The notes: generated from the letters alone by a model not told the origin. Shown: positions 17,256-26,227, counted from the first letter of the stretch. The stretch: 64,000 bases of DNA from Amaricoccus macauensis (GCF_014201905.1 NZ_JACHFM010000006.1:1-64000), one strand, 5' to 3'. Numbers and translations are program-made.

Positions 17256-18788
17256 ATGATTTCAGATATGACAAGAACGGCCGGCTTACCCCCCGGCCTG
17301 TGGCGGACGCTCGGCCAGACCATTCTGGCGATGCTCTGCCTCGCGCTCGTGGCGTTGGTCGTCCCCGGCACGGCGCGGGCCCAGAGCCATGACCACGGCG
17401 GCACGGCGACCGAGGCTGCCACGACCCAACCGGCAACAAGCGAAACCGCCGCGACCGAGGCCACCTCTGCCGGAGCCTCTCCGGGAGTCAGTTACCACGC
17501 GCCCCTCGTCTTCACCCTGCGCACCGGCATCGCCCAGGGCCGCATGGTCTATATCGGCGTCGGTGGCACGATCAACGGCCAGATCAACCCGACGCTCACC
17601 GTCTACGAGGGTGAACTCGTGCAGGTGAACCTCATCAACGGTGAGGGCGCCGAGCACGACATGTTCGTCGACCAGTACAACGCCCGCTCGTCGCTGGTCG
17701 TGGAGAAGAACGCGTCGTCGACGTTTTCCTTCCTCGCCAACAAGCCCGGCGAGTTTGCCTACTTCTGCACGATCCCCGGCCACCGCGCGGCCGGAATGGA
17801 GGGCCTGATCCAGGTCATCGCCGGATCACGCGAGGAGGCCGACGACCAGGTGGCGGACATCGTGCGCGACCCCGGGGACGTCCCGGAGCCGATCGGGCAG
17901 CGTCAGCCGGAGGTCGTGAAGGTCGAGCTCGAGACCGTCGAGCTGAAGGGCCGGCTCGACAACGGCACCAGCTATGAGTTCTGGACCTTCAACCGCAAGG
18001 TACCGGGGCCGCTCATCCGCGTTCGCGTCGGCGACACCGTCGAGGTGAAGCTCAAGAACCATGCGGACAGCGTGGTGATGCACTCGGTCGACTTCCACGC
18101 CGCGACCGGACCGGGTGGCGGCGCCCACTCGACGCAGACCGAGCCGGGGGCCGAGAACACCGTCACCTTCAAGGCTCTGAAGCCCGGCGTCTACGTCTAC
18201 CACTGCGCCACGCCGAGCGTCGCCCACCACATCACCAATGGCATGTACGGCATGATCGTCGTCGAGCCGGAAGGCGGCCTGCCGCAGGTCGACCGCGAGT
18301 TCTACGTGATGCAGGGCGAGCTCTACACGGTCGAGCCCTTCGGCACGCAGGGCGAGATGGAGATGGACTACGACAAGCTCATCTCCGAGAACCCGGAATA
18401 CTTCGTGTTCAACGGTGCTGTGGAGTCGCTCACCAAGCGGCATCCGCTCTACGCAAACGCCGGCGAGACCGTGCGGATCTACTTCGGCGTCGGCGGCCCG
18501 AACTTCACGTCGTCGTTCCATGTGATCGGCGAAATCTTCGACACCGCCTATTCCTTCGGCAGTGTCACCTCGCCGCCGCTGACCAACGTGCAGACGATCA
18601 CCGTGCCCCCCGGCGGCTCGACGGTCGTCGACTTCAAGCTCGATCGGGCGGGGACGTTCGTGCTCGTCGACCACGCGCTGTCGCGCGCCGAGCGCGGCCT
18701 CGCCGGCTACCTGATCGTCGACGGCCCGGAGAATGACGAGATCATGCACTCCGGCACCGCCGACCAGGCACCGGCACCGGCGCAGTAA
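17256..18788 (+). CDS. nirK: Copper nitrite reductase with N-terminal cupredoxin domain
   Basis: Periplasmic enzyme reducing nitrite to nitric oxide. At 510 residues it is about 150 longer than two-domain NirK. Residues 1-42 are a signal peptide and 43-75 an Ala/Thr-rich linker. Residues 80-190 form an extra cupredoxin with a full type 1 copper set (His134, Cys171, His176, Met181). The core follows: type 1 ligands His276, Cys317, His325 and Met330; type 2 ligands His281, His316 and His473; proton-relay Asp279 and His422. The short Cys317-His325 loop marks class II NirK. Tethered cupredoxins of this kind are known in Hyphomicrobium. GGAGG lies seven bases before the ATG, with an NnrR-type box further upstream. 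Confidence 0.93.
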   Translation: MISDMTRTAGLPPGLWRTLGQTILAMLCLALVALVVPGTARAQSHDHGGTATEAATTQPATSETAATEATSAGASPGVSYHAPLVFTLRTGIAQGRMVYIGVGGTINGQINPTLTVYEGELVQVNLINGEGAEHDMFVDQYNARSSLVVEKNASSTFSFLANKPGEFAYFCTIPGHRAAGMEGLIQVIAGSREEADDQVADIVRDPGDVPEPIGQRQPEVVKVELETVELKGRLDNGTSYEFWTFNRKVPGPLIRVRVGDTVEVKLKNHADSVVMHSVDFHAATGPGGGAHSTQTEPGAENTVTFKALKPGVYVYHCATPSVAHHITNGMYGMIVVEPEGGLPQVDREFYVMQGELYTVEPFGTQGEMEMDYDKLISENPEYFVFNGAVESLTKRHPLYANAGETVRIYFGVGGPNFTSSFHVIGEIFDTAYSFGSVTSPPLTNVQTITVPPGGSTVVDFKLDRAGTFVLVDHALSRAERGLAGYLIVDGPENDEIMHSGTADQAPAPAQ

Positions 18789-18824
18789 TCCACGCCGATC
18801 GCTGCACCCAGGGCGCCACACCCC

Positions 18825-18853
18825 GCGGCCGGCCTCCATCGGGGGTCGGCCGC
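18825..18853 (+). terminator. Hairpin terminator after nirK
   Basis: GCGGCCG and CGGCCGC arms enclose an inner partly paired loop 37 bases after the nirK stop, followed by TCTCTTTC. It separates nirK from the regulator gene. Confidence 0.5.
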
Positions 18854-18884
18854 TCTCTTTCGGATTCCAACAGGATGGGTTTAG

Positions 18885-19610
18885 ATGGTCGCGCCCCATT
18901 CTGCCGGTGATGCATTGCCCAAGCTTGATGAAAGCCTCCTGACAAGCCTCCCGCCGTTTTCCCGACTGTCTCGGACCGAGATCCGCGAGATCCTCGACCG
19001 CGCGACGCCCAGGCGTTACCCTGAGGGTACGGCGGTCTTTCGCGAGGGCGCATCCTCCGACCGCTTCTTCCTGCTGCTCGACGGCTATATCCGGGTCGTC
19101 CGCACCACCTCGGACGGCGAGCAGGTGATCGCCCTGCACATCCCGCCCGGCCAGCTCTTCGGCATTGCCCCGGCAATCGGACGTGAAACCTACCCCGCCA
19201 CCGCCATCGCCGCCGTGGAATCGCTGGCGCTCGGATGGCCGGTGCGGCTCTGGTCAGAGTTCTCGGCGAACTACGACGGGTTTGCCACGGAATCCTACCG
19301 CACGTTGGGCGCGCGGCTCGGCGAGTTCCAGTCCCGGGTGACCGAACTCGCGACGCAGGCGGTGGAGCGGCGGGTGGCGTCGGCACTCCTCAGGATGGTG
19401 AACCAGTCCGGTCGCCAGACCGAGGACGGCATCGAGATCGTGTTTCCCGTCACGCGGGCCGACATCGCCGAAATGACCGGAACGACGCTTCACACCGTCA
19501 GCCGCCTGCTCTCGGCGTGGGAACGCGAGGGGATCGTCAAGAGCGCGCGCCGACGGGTCACCGTCTCGGCTCCTCATCGTCTTGTCGTACTGAGCGGCGC
19601 CGCGAAGTAG
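18885..19610 (+). CDS. nnrR: CRP/FNR-family regulator of denitrification (NnrR/Dnr type)
   Basis: A 241-residue CRP-like regulator: cyclic-nucleotide-fold sensor (residues 20-130, with GYIRVVRTTSDGEQVIALHI), a dimer helix, and a C-terminal helix-turn-helix (TRADIAEMTGTTLHTVSRLL). It lacks the N-terminal cysteine cluster of FNR, so oxygen sensing by an Fe-S cluster is unlikely. NnrR/Dnr proteins of this kind respond to NO. Three TTGC-N6-GCAA boxes in the surrounding nir, nor and nos promoters are its probable targets. Its last 53 bases overlap the convergent DUF1858 gene. Confidence 0.82.
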   Translation: MVAPHSAGDALPKLDESLLTSLPPFSRLSRTEIREILDRATPRRYPEGTAVFREGASSDRFFLLLDGYIRVVRTTSDGEQVIALHIPPGQLFGIAPAIGRETYPATAIAAVESLALGWPVRLWSEFSANYDGFATESYRTLGARLGEFQSRVTELATQAVERRVASALLRMVNQSGRQTEDGIEIVFPVTRADIAEMTGTTLHTVSRLLSAWEREGIVKSARRRVTVSAPHRLVVLSGAAK

Positions 19611-19815
19611 CACCGGCCACAATGGCTCGCAGTTCGGCCCGGAAGACCACCTCATCGAGGTGATACTCGACGCACGTGTCGATGACCGTGTGAAACGGCG
19701 CGATCGGACAGCCGACACATGCCGTCTCGTGCCGCCAGAAAACGCGCGCGACCTCCGGCCAGCGGTGGAAAATCTCGGCGAGCGTGAGATCCGGGTCGTC
19801 GATGTCCACGGACAT
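19558..19815 (-). CDS. DUF1858 / hybrid-cluster-associated disulfide domain protein
   Basis: An 85-residue soluble protein with a TLAEIFHRWPEVARVFWRH start and a CVGC motif followed by PFHT, matching the small DUF1858 domain found beside hybrid cluster proteins and NO-related genes. The two cysteines could form a redox disulfide; the function is unproved. The start at 19815 has GGAGG just upstream. It is divergent from norC, sharing the TTGC-N6-GCAA box at 19870, and its 3' end overlaps nnrR by 53 bases on the other strand. Confidence 0.75.
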   Translation of the reverse strand: MSVDIDDPDLTLAEIFHRWPEVARVFWRHETACVGCPIAPFHTVIDTCVEYHLDEVVFRAELRAIVAGATSRRRSVRQDDEEPRR

Positions 19816-19869
19816 GGAAGCGTCCTCCCTGGCGCCGCCTGAGCGTGCCGCCGCCCGGATGCCGCTTCT

Positions 19870-19883
19870 TTGCATTTTCGCAA
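19870..19883. promoter_or_regulatory. NnrR/Dnr-type box between DUF1858 gene and norC
   Basis: TTGCATTTTCGCAA is a TTGC-N6-GCAA palindrome, 62 bases before the norC ATG and 54 bases before the divergent DUF1858 start, suitably placed to control both. Confidence 0.75.
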
Positions 19884-19945
19884 CGTTGCCGATTTCGGCC
19901 GGGTCTACGCAGGCGAGACTGCAAACCACCGGGAGAGGTCGTGGA

Positions 19946-20398
19946 ATGTCCGAATTCCTCACCAAAGCGCGGGCGCGAAACGTCTTCTACGGCGGATCGA
20001 TCTTCTTCGCCGGCGTCTTCGCGCTGCTGGCCTGGCAGAGCCACCACCACATCGTGACCAAGTCCACCGCGTCCCTGCCGCTGACCGAAGAGGTCGCGCT
20101 CGGCAAGGAGGTCTGGGAGCGCCACAGCTGCATCAACTGCCACACGCTGCACGGCGAAGGCGCCTACTTCGCGCCCGAACTCGGCAACGTGACGACGCGC
20201 TGGGGGGTCTACGACGATCCCGAGGCCGCCTTCGAGACCATGAAGGGATGGATGGAAGCCCAACCGTCCGGCATGGAAGGCCGCCGCCAGATGCCGAACT
20301 TCGCGCTCAGCGACGAGGAGACCCGGGCGCTGTCCGAATTCCTGCGCTGGTCCGACCACATGGACACCCAGGGCTGGCCGCCCAACGACGCCGGGTGA
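19946..20398 (+). CDS. norC: Nitric oxide reductase, cytochrome c subunit
   Basis: NorC passes electrons to NorB. The 150-residue protein has one N-terminal membrane anchor (residues 14-31) and a single c-type haem site CINCH (residues 62-66) followed by TLHGEGAYFAPELGN. MPNF supplies a candidate axial methionine. A GGAGAGG ribosome site precedes ATG 19946. It is first in norCBQD and ends 10 bases before norB. Confidence 0.93.
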   Translation: MSEFLTKARARNVFYGGSIFFAGVFALLAWQSHHHIVTKSTASLPLTEEVALGKEVWERHSCINCHTLHGEGAYFAPELGNVTTRWGVYDDPEAAFETMKGWMEAQPSGMEGRRQMPNFALSDEETRALSEFLRWSDHMDTQGWPPNDAG

Positions 20399-20408
20399 GG
20401 GGAGAGAA

Positions 20409-21752
20409 ATGAAGTACCAGTCCCAGAAAGTCGCCCTCGCATACTTCTACGTGGCAATGGGCCTCTTCGCGATCCAGGTACTCGGCGGGCTTCTCGCCGG
20501 CTGGGTCTACGTTTCACCGAACACGCTCTCCGAGGCGGTGCCGTTCAACGTCATCCGGATGATCCACACGAATGCGCTGATCGTGTGGCTGCTCCTCGGC
20601 TTCTTCGGAGCCACCTACTACCTGCTGCCCGAGGAAGCGGAACGCGAACTCTTCTCGCCGATGCTCGCCTACGTGCAGCTCGCGATTCTCGTCGTCGGCA
20701 CCCTCGCCGCGGTCGCCGGCTATCTCATTGGCATCCACGGCGGGCGCGAATTCCTCGAGCAACCGCTCTGGGTAAAGTACGGCATCTTCGTGGCGGCGGT
20801 GATCTTCCTCGTCAACGTCTCGATGACCGCGCTCGCGGGGCGAAAGACCGCGATCACCAACATCCTGCTCCTCGGCCTCTGGCTCCTGTCGCTGCTCTGG
20901 GTCTTCGCGATCATCAACCCGGTGAACCTCGGGCTGGACAAGCTCTACTGGTGGTTCGTCGTGCATCTCTGGGTCGAAGCGACCTGGGAACTCGTGATGG
21001 CGGCGATCCTCGGCTATCTCATGCTGAAGCTGACGGGCGTCGACCGCGAGGTCATCGAGAAGTGGCTCTATGTCATCGTCTCGACCGCGCTCTTCTCCGG
21101 CATCCTCGGCACCGGCCACCACTATCTCTGGATCGGCACGCCCGGCTACTGGCAGTGGACCGGCACGATCTTCTCGATGTTCGAGGTGGTGCCATTCTTC
21201 GCGATGATGAGCTTCGCCTTCGTCATGGTCTGGAAGGGCCGCAAGAACCACCCGAACAAGGCCGCCCTCCTCTGGTCGCTCGGATGCTCGGTCGTCGCCT
21301 TCTTCGGTGCCGGCGTGTGGGGCTTCATGCACACGATCCACGGGGTGAACTACTACACCCACGGCACCCAGGTGACAGCCGCCCACGGGCACCTGTCGTT
21401 CTACGGCGCGTACGTGATGCTGAACCTCGCGATGATCACCTTCGCCATGCCGGTGCTGCGCGGCCGCGCACCCTACAATCAGGTGCTGAACATGGTCTCC
21501 TTCTGGCTGATGACGAGCGGCATGGCGTTCATGACCTTCACGCTCACCTTCGCCGGCGTTGTCCAGACCCACCTGCAGCGGGTGATGGGAATGACCTTCA
21601 TGGAGGTGCAGGACCAGCTCGGGCTCTTCTACCTGATGCGCTTCGGCGCCGGGCTCGCGGTGGTCGTCGGGGCGCTCATCTTCATCTACAGCCAGCTCGT
21701 CGTCCGGCGTGAGATCATCGATCCCGGCCCGGTCGCCGTACCCGGAGAGTGA
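20409..21752 (+). CDS. norB: Nitric oxide reductase, catalytic subunit
   Basis: NorB is the haem-copper-oxidase-like membrane subunit that reduces two NO to N2O at a haem b3 / non-haem iron site. The 447 residues form about 12 helices. Histidines typical of the family are visible: MIHTNALIVWLLLGFFG, VVHLWVEATWELVMAAIL, GTGHHYLW, and HGHLSFYGAYVMLNLAM. No quinol-oxidising extension is present, so it is the cytochrome-c-dependent type and pairs with NorC. Confidence 0.95.
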   Translation: MKYQSQKVALAYFYVAMGLFAIQVLGGLLAGWVYVSPNTLSEAVPFNVIRMIHTNALIVWLLLGFFGATYYLLPEEAERELFSPMLAYVQLAILVVGTLAAVAGYLIGIHGGREFLEQPLWVKYGIFVAAVIFLVNVSMTALAGRKTAITNILLLGLWLLSLLWVFAIINPVNLGLDKLYWWFVVHLWVEATWELVMAAILGYLMLKLTGVDREVIEKWLYVIVSTALFSGILGTGHHYLWIGTPGYWQWTGTIFSMFEVVPFFAMMSFAFVMVWKGRKNHPNKAALLWSLGCSVVAFFGAGVWGFMHTIHGVNYYTHGTQVTAAHGHLSFYGAYVMLNLAMITFAMPVLRGRAPYNQVLNMVSFWLMTSGMAFMTFTLTFAGVVQTHLQRVMGMTFMEVQDQLGLFYLMRFGAGLAVVVGALIFIYSQLVVRREIIDPGPVAVPGE

Positions 21753-21754
21753 CG

Positions 21755-22552
21755 ATGAACGCGCTCGCTCCCACCCCCGCCGCTCCGTTCTACCGTCCCG
21801 TCGCCGACGAGTGCGCGGTGTTCGAGGCGGCCCACCGCCACGGCCTGCCGCTGCTCCTGAAAGGGCCGACCGGCTGCGGCAAGACCCGGTTCGTCGAGCA
21901 CATGGCCGCCCGCCTCGGGCTGCCGCTCTTCACCGTCGCCTGCCATGACGACCTCTCGGCGGCGGACCTGATCGGGCGCTACCTGCTGAAGGGGGGCGAG
22001 ACCGAGTGGGTGGACGGGCCGCTCACCCGGGCGGTGCGGGCGGGCGGCATCGCCTACCTCGACGAGGTGGTGGAGGCGCGCAAGGACGTCACTGTCGTCC
22101 TCCACCCGCTGACCGATGACCGGCGCAGGCTGGTCATCGACCGGACGGGGGAGGAGCTCGATGCGCCGGCATCCTTCATGCTCGTCGCCTCGTACAATCC
22201 CGGCTACCAGTCGATCCTGAAGAAGCTGAAGCCCTCGACCCGGCAGCGGTTCGTCTCGATCGGCTTCGGCTTTCCCGACCCTGCCACCGAGACAGCGGTC
22301 CTCGTCGCCGAGACCGGTCTCGACCCGGCCCGTGCCGGCGCGCTCGTCCGCCTCGGCGGCCACATCCGCAAGCTTTCGGGAATGGATCTGGAGGAAGGCG
22401 TCTCGACCCGGCTTCTCGTCTATGCTGCCACGCTGATCGCCGGCGGCATGCGCGTGGACCGGGCGATCGAGACCGCCATCGTCGCGCCCCTGAGCGATGA
22501 GGCCGACGTGCAACAGGCGCTGCGCGACGTCGCCGCCTCGGTCTACGGGTAG
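21755..22552 (+). CDS. norQ: NorQ/CbbQ-type AAA+ ATPase
   Basis: A 265-residue MoxR/CbbQ-family AAA+ ATPase, a chaperone needed to activate NO reductase, probably for iron insertion. It has Walker A GPTGCGKT, Walker B in GGIAYLDEVVEA, and sensor-region VASYNPGYQS. ATG 21755 is chosen because GGAGAG ends six bases upstream; it begins three bases after the norB stop. Its partner is the VWA protein NorD encoded next. Confidence 0.9.
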   Translation: MNALAPTPAAPFYRPVADECAVFEAAHRHGLPLLLKGPTGCGKTRFVEHMAARLGLPLFTVACHDDLSAADLIGRYLLKGGETEWVDGPLTRAVRAGGIAYLDEVVEARKDVTVVLHPLTDDRRRLVIDRTGEELDAPASFMLVASYNPGYQSILKKLKPSTRQRFVSIGFGFPDPATETAVLVAETGLDPARAGALVRLGGHIRKLSGMDLEEGVSTRLLVYAATLIAGGMRVDRAIETAIVAPLSDEADVQQALRDVAASVYG

Positions 22553-22560
22553 CACGCGCG

Positions 22561-24423
22561 ATGATCCGCCCGCGCGACCTGATGGAGCCGGAGGAGACCG
22601 TCGGAAACCTCTGGCACGACTGGACGACACGCGGGCCGGCGGCTCGTGTCGGGTCCGCCGCCCGGTTCGAGCAGATGCGCCCGAGCGTCGCCGCTCTCTT
22701 CCGTGCCCTCGGCGGAGCGGCCGCGACCGAAATCGTCGAGGCCCCGTCCAGCACGCCCGGCCACCGGCGCGGTCCCGAGGTCGGCGCGCGGCGCGAGATG
22801 GCCCACGTCGCCGATTTCTCCGGCGACCGGCTGCGCCTGCCACCGGAGATCGACGCGTTCCAGGATCCGTCGCTGAACCGCGCCGCCTATCTCTGGCTCG
22901 CGACACTCGCCGCCTGCGTCGAGTTGCCGGAGCCCGAGTCCGATCCGCTCCTCGCCGATCTCGCCGAACTCGCCGCGCTTGCGAAGGCGTCCCGCCGGGC
23001 GCTGCACCTCTGTCCCGGTCTCGTGACCGAGCACGAAACGATGTCCGTCGCACTCCGGGTGGGGCGGCGACGGGGATCGCTGCCGAGGACCGAGGCCCAG
23101 GTGGAGGCGATCATCGGCGCGATCCTCGGCAGCGGCGAGCCCGGGGTTCTGCCCGTCGGCCCGGCGCCGCGCGGCTATCACACCTGGGCGCCGGTGCCGA
23201 TCCTGCTCCGCCTCACGCGGATCGAAGCCGGCCGCGCCCCCGCGCCGGACGCGGACGACACACCCGCCCCCTCGCTGCCGGTCAGCACCCGCAAGAGCGC
23301 GAAGCGCGAGGACCGCGACCAGGCGAGCCGCACTGACAGCTTCATCATCCACCGCTTCGAAGCGATCATGTCCTGGGCGGAGAGCCTGAACCTCAACCGC
23401 ACCACCGACGACGACGACGCGGAGAACGCCCAGAAGGCAGCCGATGATCAGGACCACATCACCCTCTCCGAGCACGTGCGCCGCGCCGCGTCGCGCCTGA
23501 GGCTGAGCCTCGACCTCGCGCCGCAGGACGTGGACCACGAGCGGCTGGCCGGGCGTTTCACCTACCCGGAGTGGAACCACCGCACCCGTGCCCTGATGCC
23601 CGACCATACCTGCGTGCTCGAGGCCGAGGGCGAGCCCGGCGCGGGCTTCATCCCGGATGCCCGCCTCATCGCGCGGGTTCGCCGCCAGTTCGAGCCCCTG
23701 CACCCGCGCCGGGTGATGCTGTCGCGGCAGATCGACGGCGACGATCTCGACCTCGACGCCGCAGTGGCGAGCCGGATCGCGATCCGCGCCGGGTCGAGCG
23801 GCAGCGACCGCATCTGGCAATCCTCGCGCAAGAGCGCGCGTGATCTCTCCGTTGCCTTCCTCATGGACTGCTCGCGCTCGACCGAAGCCGCGATCGGCGA
23901 TGGATCGGTCATCGACACCGCCCGCCACGCCCTCGCGGCCCTCGCCGCGGGCATCGACACCGCCGGCGACCGGCTGGGGATCTGGGGCTTCGCCTCGCTC
24001 CGCCGCGACCGGGTGTACCTGACCCGCGCGAAGCGCTTCGACGAACCGATGGGGCCAGCCGTCACCGCGCGCATCGGCGGCTTCCGGCCCGGGCACTATA
24101 CCCGGCTCGGTGCCGCCATCCGCCACGCCTCGGCGAAGCTCGCCGACGAGACCGCCGCGCGCCGCCTGCTCATCGTACTGACCGACGGCAAGCCGAACGA
24201 CCTCGACCACTACGAGGGCACCCACGGCATCGAGGACAGCCGCATGGCGGTGCGCGAAGCCCGCGCGCTCGGCCACTCGGTGCACGGGATCGTCGTCGAT
24301 ACCGACGGGCAGGACTGGTTCGCCCGCATCTTCGGCCGCGGCGGCTTCACCCTGCTGCCGGACCCGAGCCGCCTGCCCCGGGCGCTGCCCGAGATCTACC
24401 AGACCCTGACAATGGAGACCTGA
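22561..24423 (+). CDS. norD: NorD, von Willebrand factor A domain protein
   Basis: A 620-residue soluble protein working with NorQ in maturation of NO reductase. The C-terminal third is a VWA domain with the metal-site motif DCSRS (AFLMDCSRSTEAAI) and later VLTDGKPNDLDHYEG. The N-terminal part is the less conserved NorD/CbbO-type region. A charged stretch (TDDDDAENAQKAADDQ) lies mid-protein. It begins eight bases after norQ. Confidence 0.9.
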   Translation: MIRPRDLMEPEETVGNLWHDWTTRGPAARVGSAARFEQMRPSVAALFRALGGAAATEIVEAPSSTPGHRRGPEVGARREMAHVADFSGDRLRLPPEIDAFQDPSLNRAAYLWLATLAACVELPEPESDPLLADLAELAALAKASRRALHLCPGLVTEHETMSVALRVGRRRGSLPRTEAQVEAIIGAILGSGEPGVLPVGPAPRGYHTWAPVPILLRLTRIEAGRAPAPDADDTPAPSLPVSTRKSAKREDRDQASRTDSFIIHRFEAIMSWAESLNLNRTTDDDDAENAQKAADDQDHITLSEHVRRAASRLRLSLDLAPQDVDHERLAGRFTYPEWNHRTRALMPDHTCVLEAEGEPGAGFIPDARLIARVRRQFEPLHPRRVMLSRQIDGDDLDLDAAVASRIAIRAGSSGSDRIWQSSRKSARDLSVAFLMDCSRSTEAAIGDGSVIDTARHALAALAAGIDTAGDRLGIWGFASLRRDRVYLTRAKRFDEPMGPAVTARIGGFRPGHYTRLGAAIRHASAKLADETAARRLLIVLTDGKPNDLDHYEGTHGIEDSRMAVREARALGHSVHGIVVDTDGQDWFARIFGRGGFTLLPDPSRLPRALPEIYQTLTMET

Positions 24424-24426
24424 CCC

Positions 24427-24600
24427 ATGCGCCGCCTCCTCACGCTCCTCGTCGTCCTGCCCGGTCCCGTCCTCGCCGAGGCGTTCGAGCGGCCGGTGCC
24501 GCAGGGAGAGACCGGCGCGGCCGCCGTCTCCTACGCCCTCGCCGCGGTCGGCCTCGTTGTCACCCTCGCAGCCGCGCAATGGCTGATCAGCCGTCGCTGA
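24427..24600 (+). CDS. Small single-span membrane protein in the nor operon
   Basis: A 57-residue protein that starts three bases after the norD stop. It opens with a signal-like segment (MRRLLTLLVVLPGPVLA), then AEAFERPVPQGETG, and ends with a second hydrophobic helix and ISRR. No motif allows a function call. The position after norD resembles the small nnrT-type or norF-type genes of other nor operons, but similarity to them is not established here. Confidence 0.65.
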   Translation: MRRLLTLLVVLPGPVLAEAFERPVPQGETGAAAVSYALAAVGLVVTLAAAQWLISRR

Positions 24601-24824
24601 GGCCGGGCTGGCGGCTCCTCGCCGCGGTCTATCCCTTCGCCGCCGGCGCCGCCGCGGTGAACCTCTTCTTCCTGTCGCTGATCCTGAGCTGGGTCGGGGT
24701 GCCGGTGCTCACCCCCAACTGGTCGGTCGTCGGCGGCCTCGTCATCGGCGTGCCGGCGGCATGGGCCTTTGCCCGGCACCTACGCCGGCTGATGGCAAAG
24801 GCCGACGAGACGCCGAAAGCTTGA
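24579..24824 (+). CDS. Small two-span membrane protein in the nor operon
   Basis: An 81-residue protein with two hydrophobic helices (YPFAAGAAAVNLFFLSLILS and the VVGGLVIGVPAAWAFA region) and a basic tail (RHLRRLMAKADE). It overlaps the preceding small gene by 22 bases in another frame, which supports translational coupling. It is last in the nor run, 44 bases before hemN. A nnrU-like or assembly role is possible but unproved. Confidence 0.65.
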   Translation: MADQPSLRPGWRLLAAVYPFAAGAAAVNLFFLSLILSWVGVPVLTPNWSVVGGLVIGVPAAWAFARHLRRLMAKADETPKA

Positions 24825-24868
24825 CATCGCACAAGGACGGTGACGCCGCACCGGGCGAAAAGAGGGGC

Positions 24869-26227
24869 ATGGAAAACCTCGAACGCCTCGCCGAACTCGG
24901 CCTCTTCGACAGCCGCGTGCCGCGCTACACCAGCTATCCGACCGCGCCGAACTTCACGCCGCACGTCGGCGCGGCGGCGCAGGGGCAGTGGCTCGGCGCC
25001 GTCGATCCGGCCACGCCGGTTTCGGTCTACGTGCACATCCCCTTCTGCGAGCGCCTCTGCTGGTACTGCGCGTGCCACACGCAGGGGACGAAGACCCTCG
25101 CCCCGGTCGAGAGCTACGTGGACGCGCTCGAGACCGAACTTGCGCTCGTCGCCGCCCGCTTGCCCGCGGGCGTCCGCATGAGCCGCCTGCACTGGGGCGG
25201 CGGCACGCCGACGATCCTGCCGCCCGCGCTCATCCACCGCCTTGCCAGCGCGATCCGCGACGTGATCCCGCCCGCCGGGACCTGCGACTTCTCCGTCGAG
25301 ATCGACCCGACGCTGGTCGATCGCGCCAAGATCGACGCGCTCGCCGAGGAAGGGCTGACGCGGGTCAGCCTAGGCATTCAGGACTTCGACCCGCAGGTCC
25401 AGCAGGCGATCGGCCGGTTGCAGAGCTGGGAGGAAACCCGGGCCACCGTCGATGCCGTTCGCGCCGCCGGTGTCGCGTCGCTCAACGCCGATCTGGTCTA
25501 CGGACTGCCGCACCAGACCGAGGCGCGCCTCGCCGAGACCGTCGAGAAGGTACTGGCGCTCGCGCCCGACCGGCTGGCGATCTTCGGCTACGCCCATGTC
25601 CCGTGGGTCTCGAAGCGCCAGAAGCTGATCTCCGAGGCGACGCTTCCCGACGATCTCGCCCGGGTCCGTCTCGCGGCCCTCGCCGCCGAGGGGTTCGAGG
25701 CCGCGGGGTTCCGCCGCATCGGCATCGACCATTTCGCCCGGCCGGGCGACGGGCTCGATCGCGCGGCGCGCACCGGTCACCTGCGGCGCAATTTTCAGGG
25801 CTATACCGACGACGACCGGCCGACGCTGATCGGCCTCGGCGCCTCGTCGATCTCGCGCTTCCCGCAAGGCTATGTGCAGAACGCCGCCGCGACCAACGCC
25901 TGGGCCGCCCGCATCGCGACCGGAGCGCTGGCGGGAAGCCGCGGCCACGCCCTCGACGCCGAGGACCGCCTGCGCGCCCGCGCCATCGAGATGCTGCTCT
26001 GCGACTTCCGCCTCGATCTGGCGGCCCTCGGCCAGGACGGCGACAGGCTTGGCTCCGATGTGCTGGCGGCCGATGTGCTGGCGGCGGGCGCGCGCTTCGG
26101 CGATCTCGTCGAGGCGGATGCCGGCGGGCTCTCGATCCTGCCCGCCGGGCGACCGCTGACCCGGATCATCGCGAGCGCCTTCGACCGCTACCTCGCGGCC
26201 GGCGGACGCTTCAGCCGCGCCTCATGA
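24869..26227 (+). CDS. hemN: Oxygen-independent coproporphyrinogen III dehydrogenase
   Basis: HemN is a radical SAM enzyme that makes protoporphyrinogen IX without oxygen, needed for haem supply during denitrification. The 452-residue protein has YVHIPFCERLCWYCACHT with the CxxxCxxC iron-sulfur site, GGGTPTIL, and a HemN-type C-terminal domain. ATG 24869 follows AGAGGGG and matches the usual RYTSYPTAP start. It sits between nor and nos genes; its last six bases overlap nosX on the other strand. A half-conserved TTG-N8-CAA at 24821 may be an anaerobic regulatory site. Confidence 0.92.
   Translation: MENLERLAELGLFDSRVPRYTSYPTAPNFTPHVGAAAQGQWLGAVDPATPVSVYVHIPFCERLCWYCACHTQGTKTLAPVESYVDALETELALVAARLPAGVRMSRLHWGGGTPTILPPALIHRLASAIRDVIPPAGTCDFSVEIDPTLVDRAKIDALAEEGLTRVSLGIQDFDPQVQQAIGRLQSWEETRATVDAVRAAGVASLNADLVYGLPHQTEARLAETVEKVLALAPDRLAIFGYAHVPWVSKRQKLISEATLPDDLARVRLAALAAEGFEAAGFRRIGIDHFARPGDGLDRAARTGHLRRNFQGYTDDDRPTLIGLGASSISRFPQGYVQNAAATNAWAARIATGALAGSRGHALDAEDRLRARAIEMLLCDFRLDLAALGQDGDRLGSDVLAADVLAAGARFGDLVEADAGGLSILPAGRPLTRIIASAFDRYLAAGGRFSRAS

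Noticed and set aside
24821-24834. TTGACATCGCACAA as an FNR/NnrR box for hemN
   Set aside because: Only the outer TTG/CAA match; the fourth arm bases do not form the TTGC/GCAA pattern of the three strong sites, and it overlaps the stop of the preceding gene. Mentioned with hemN but not listed as a site.
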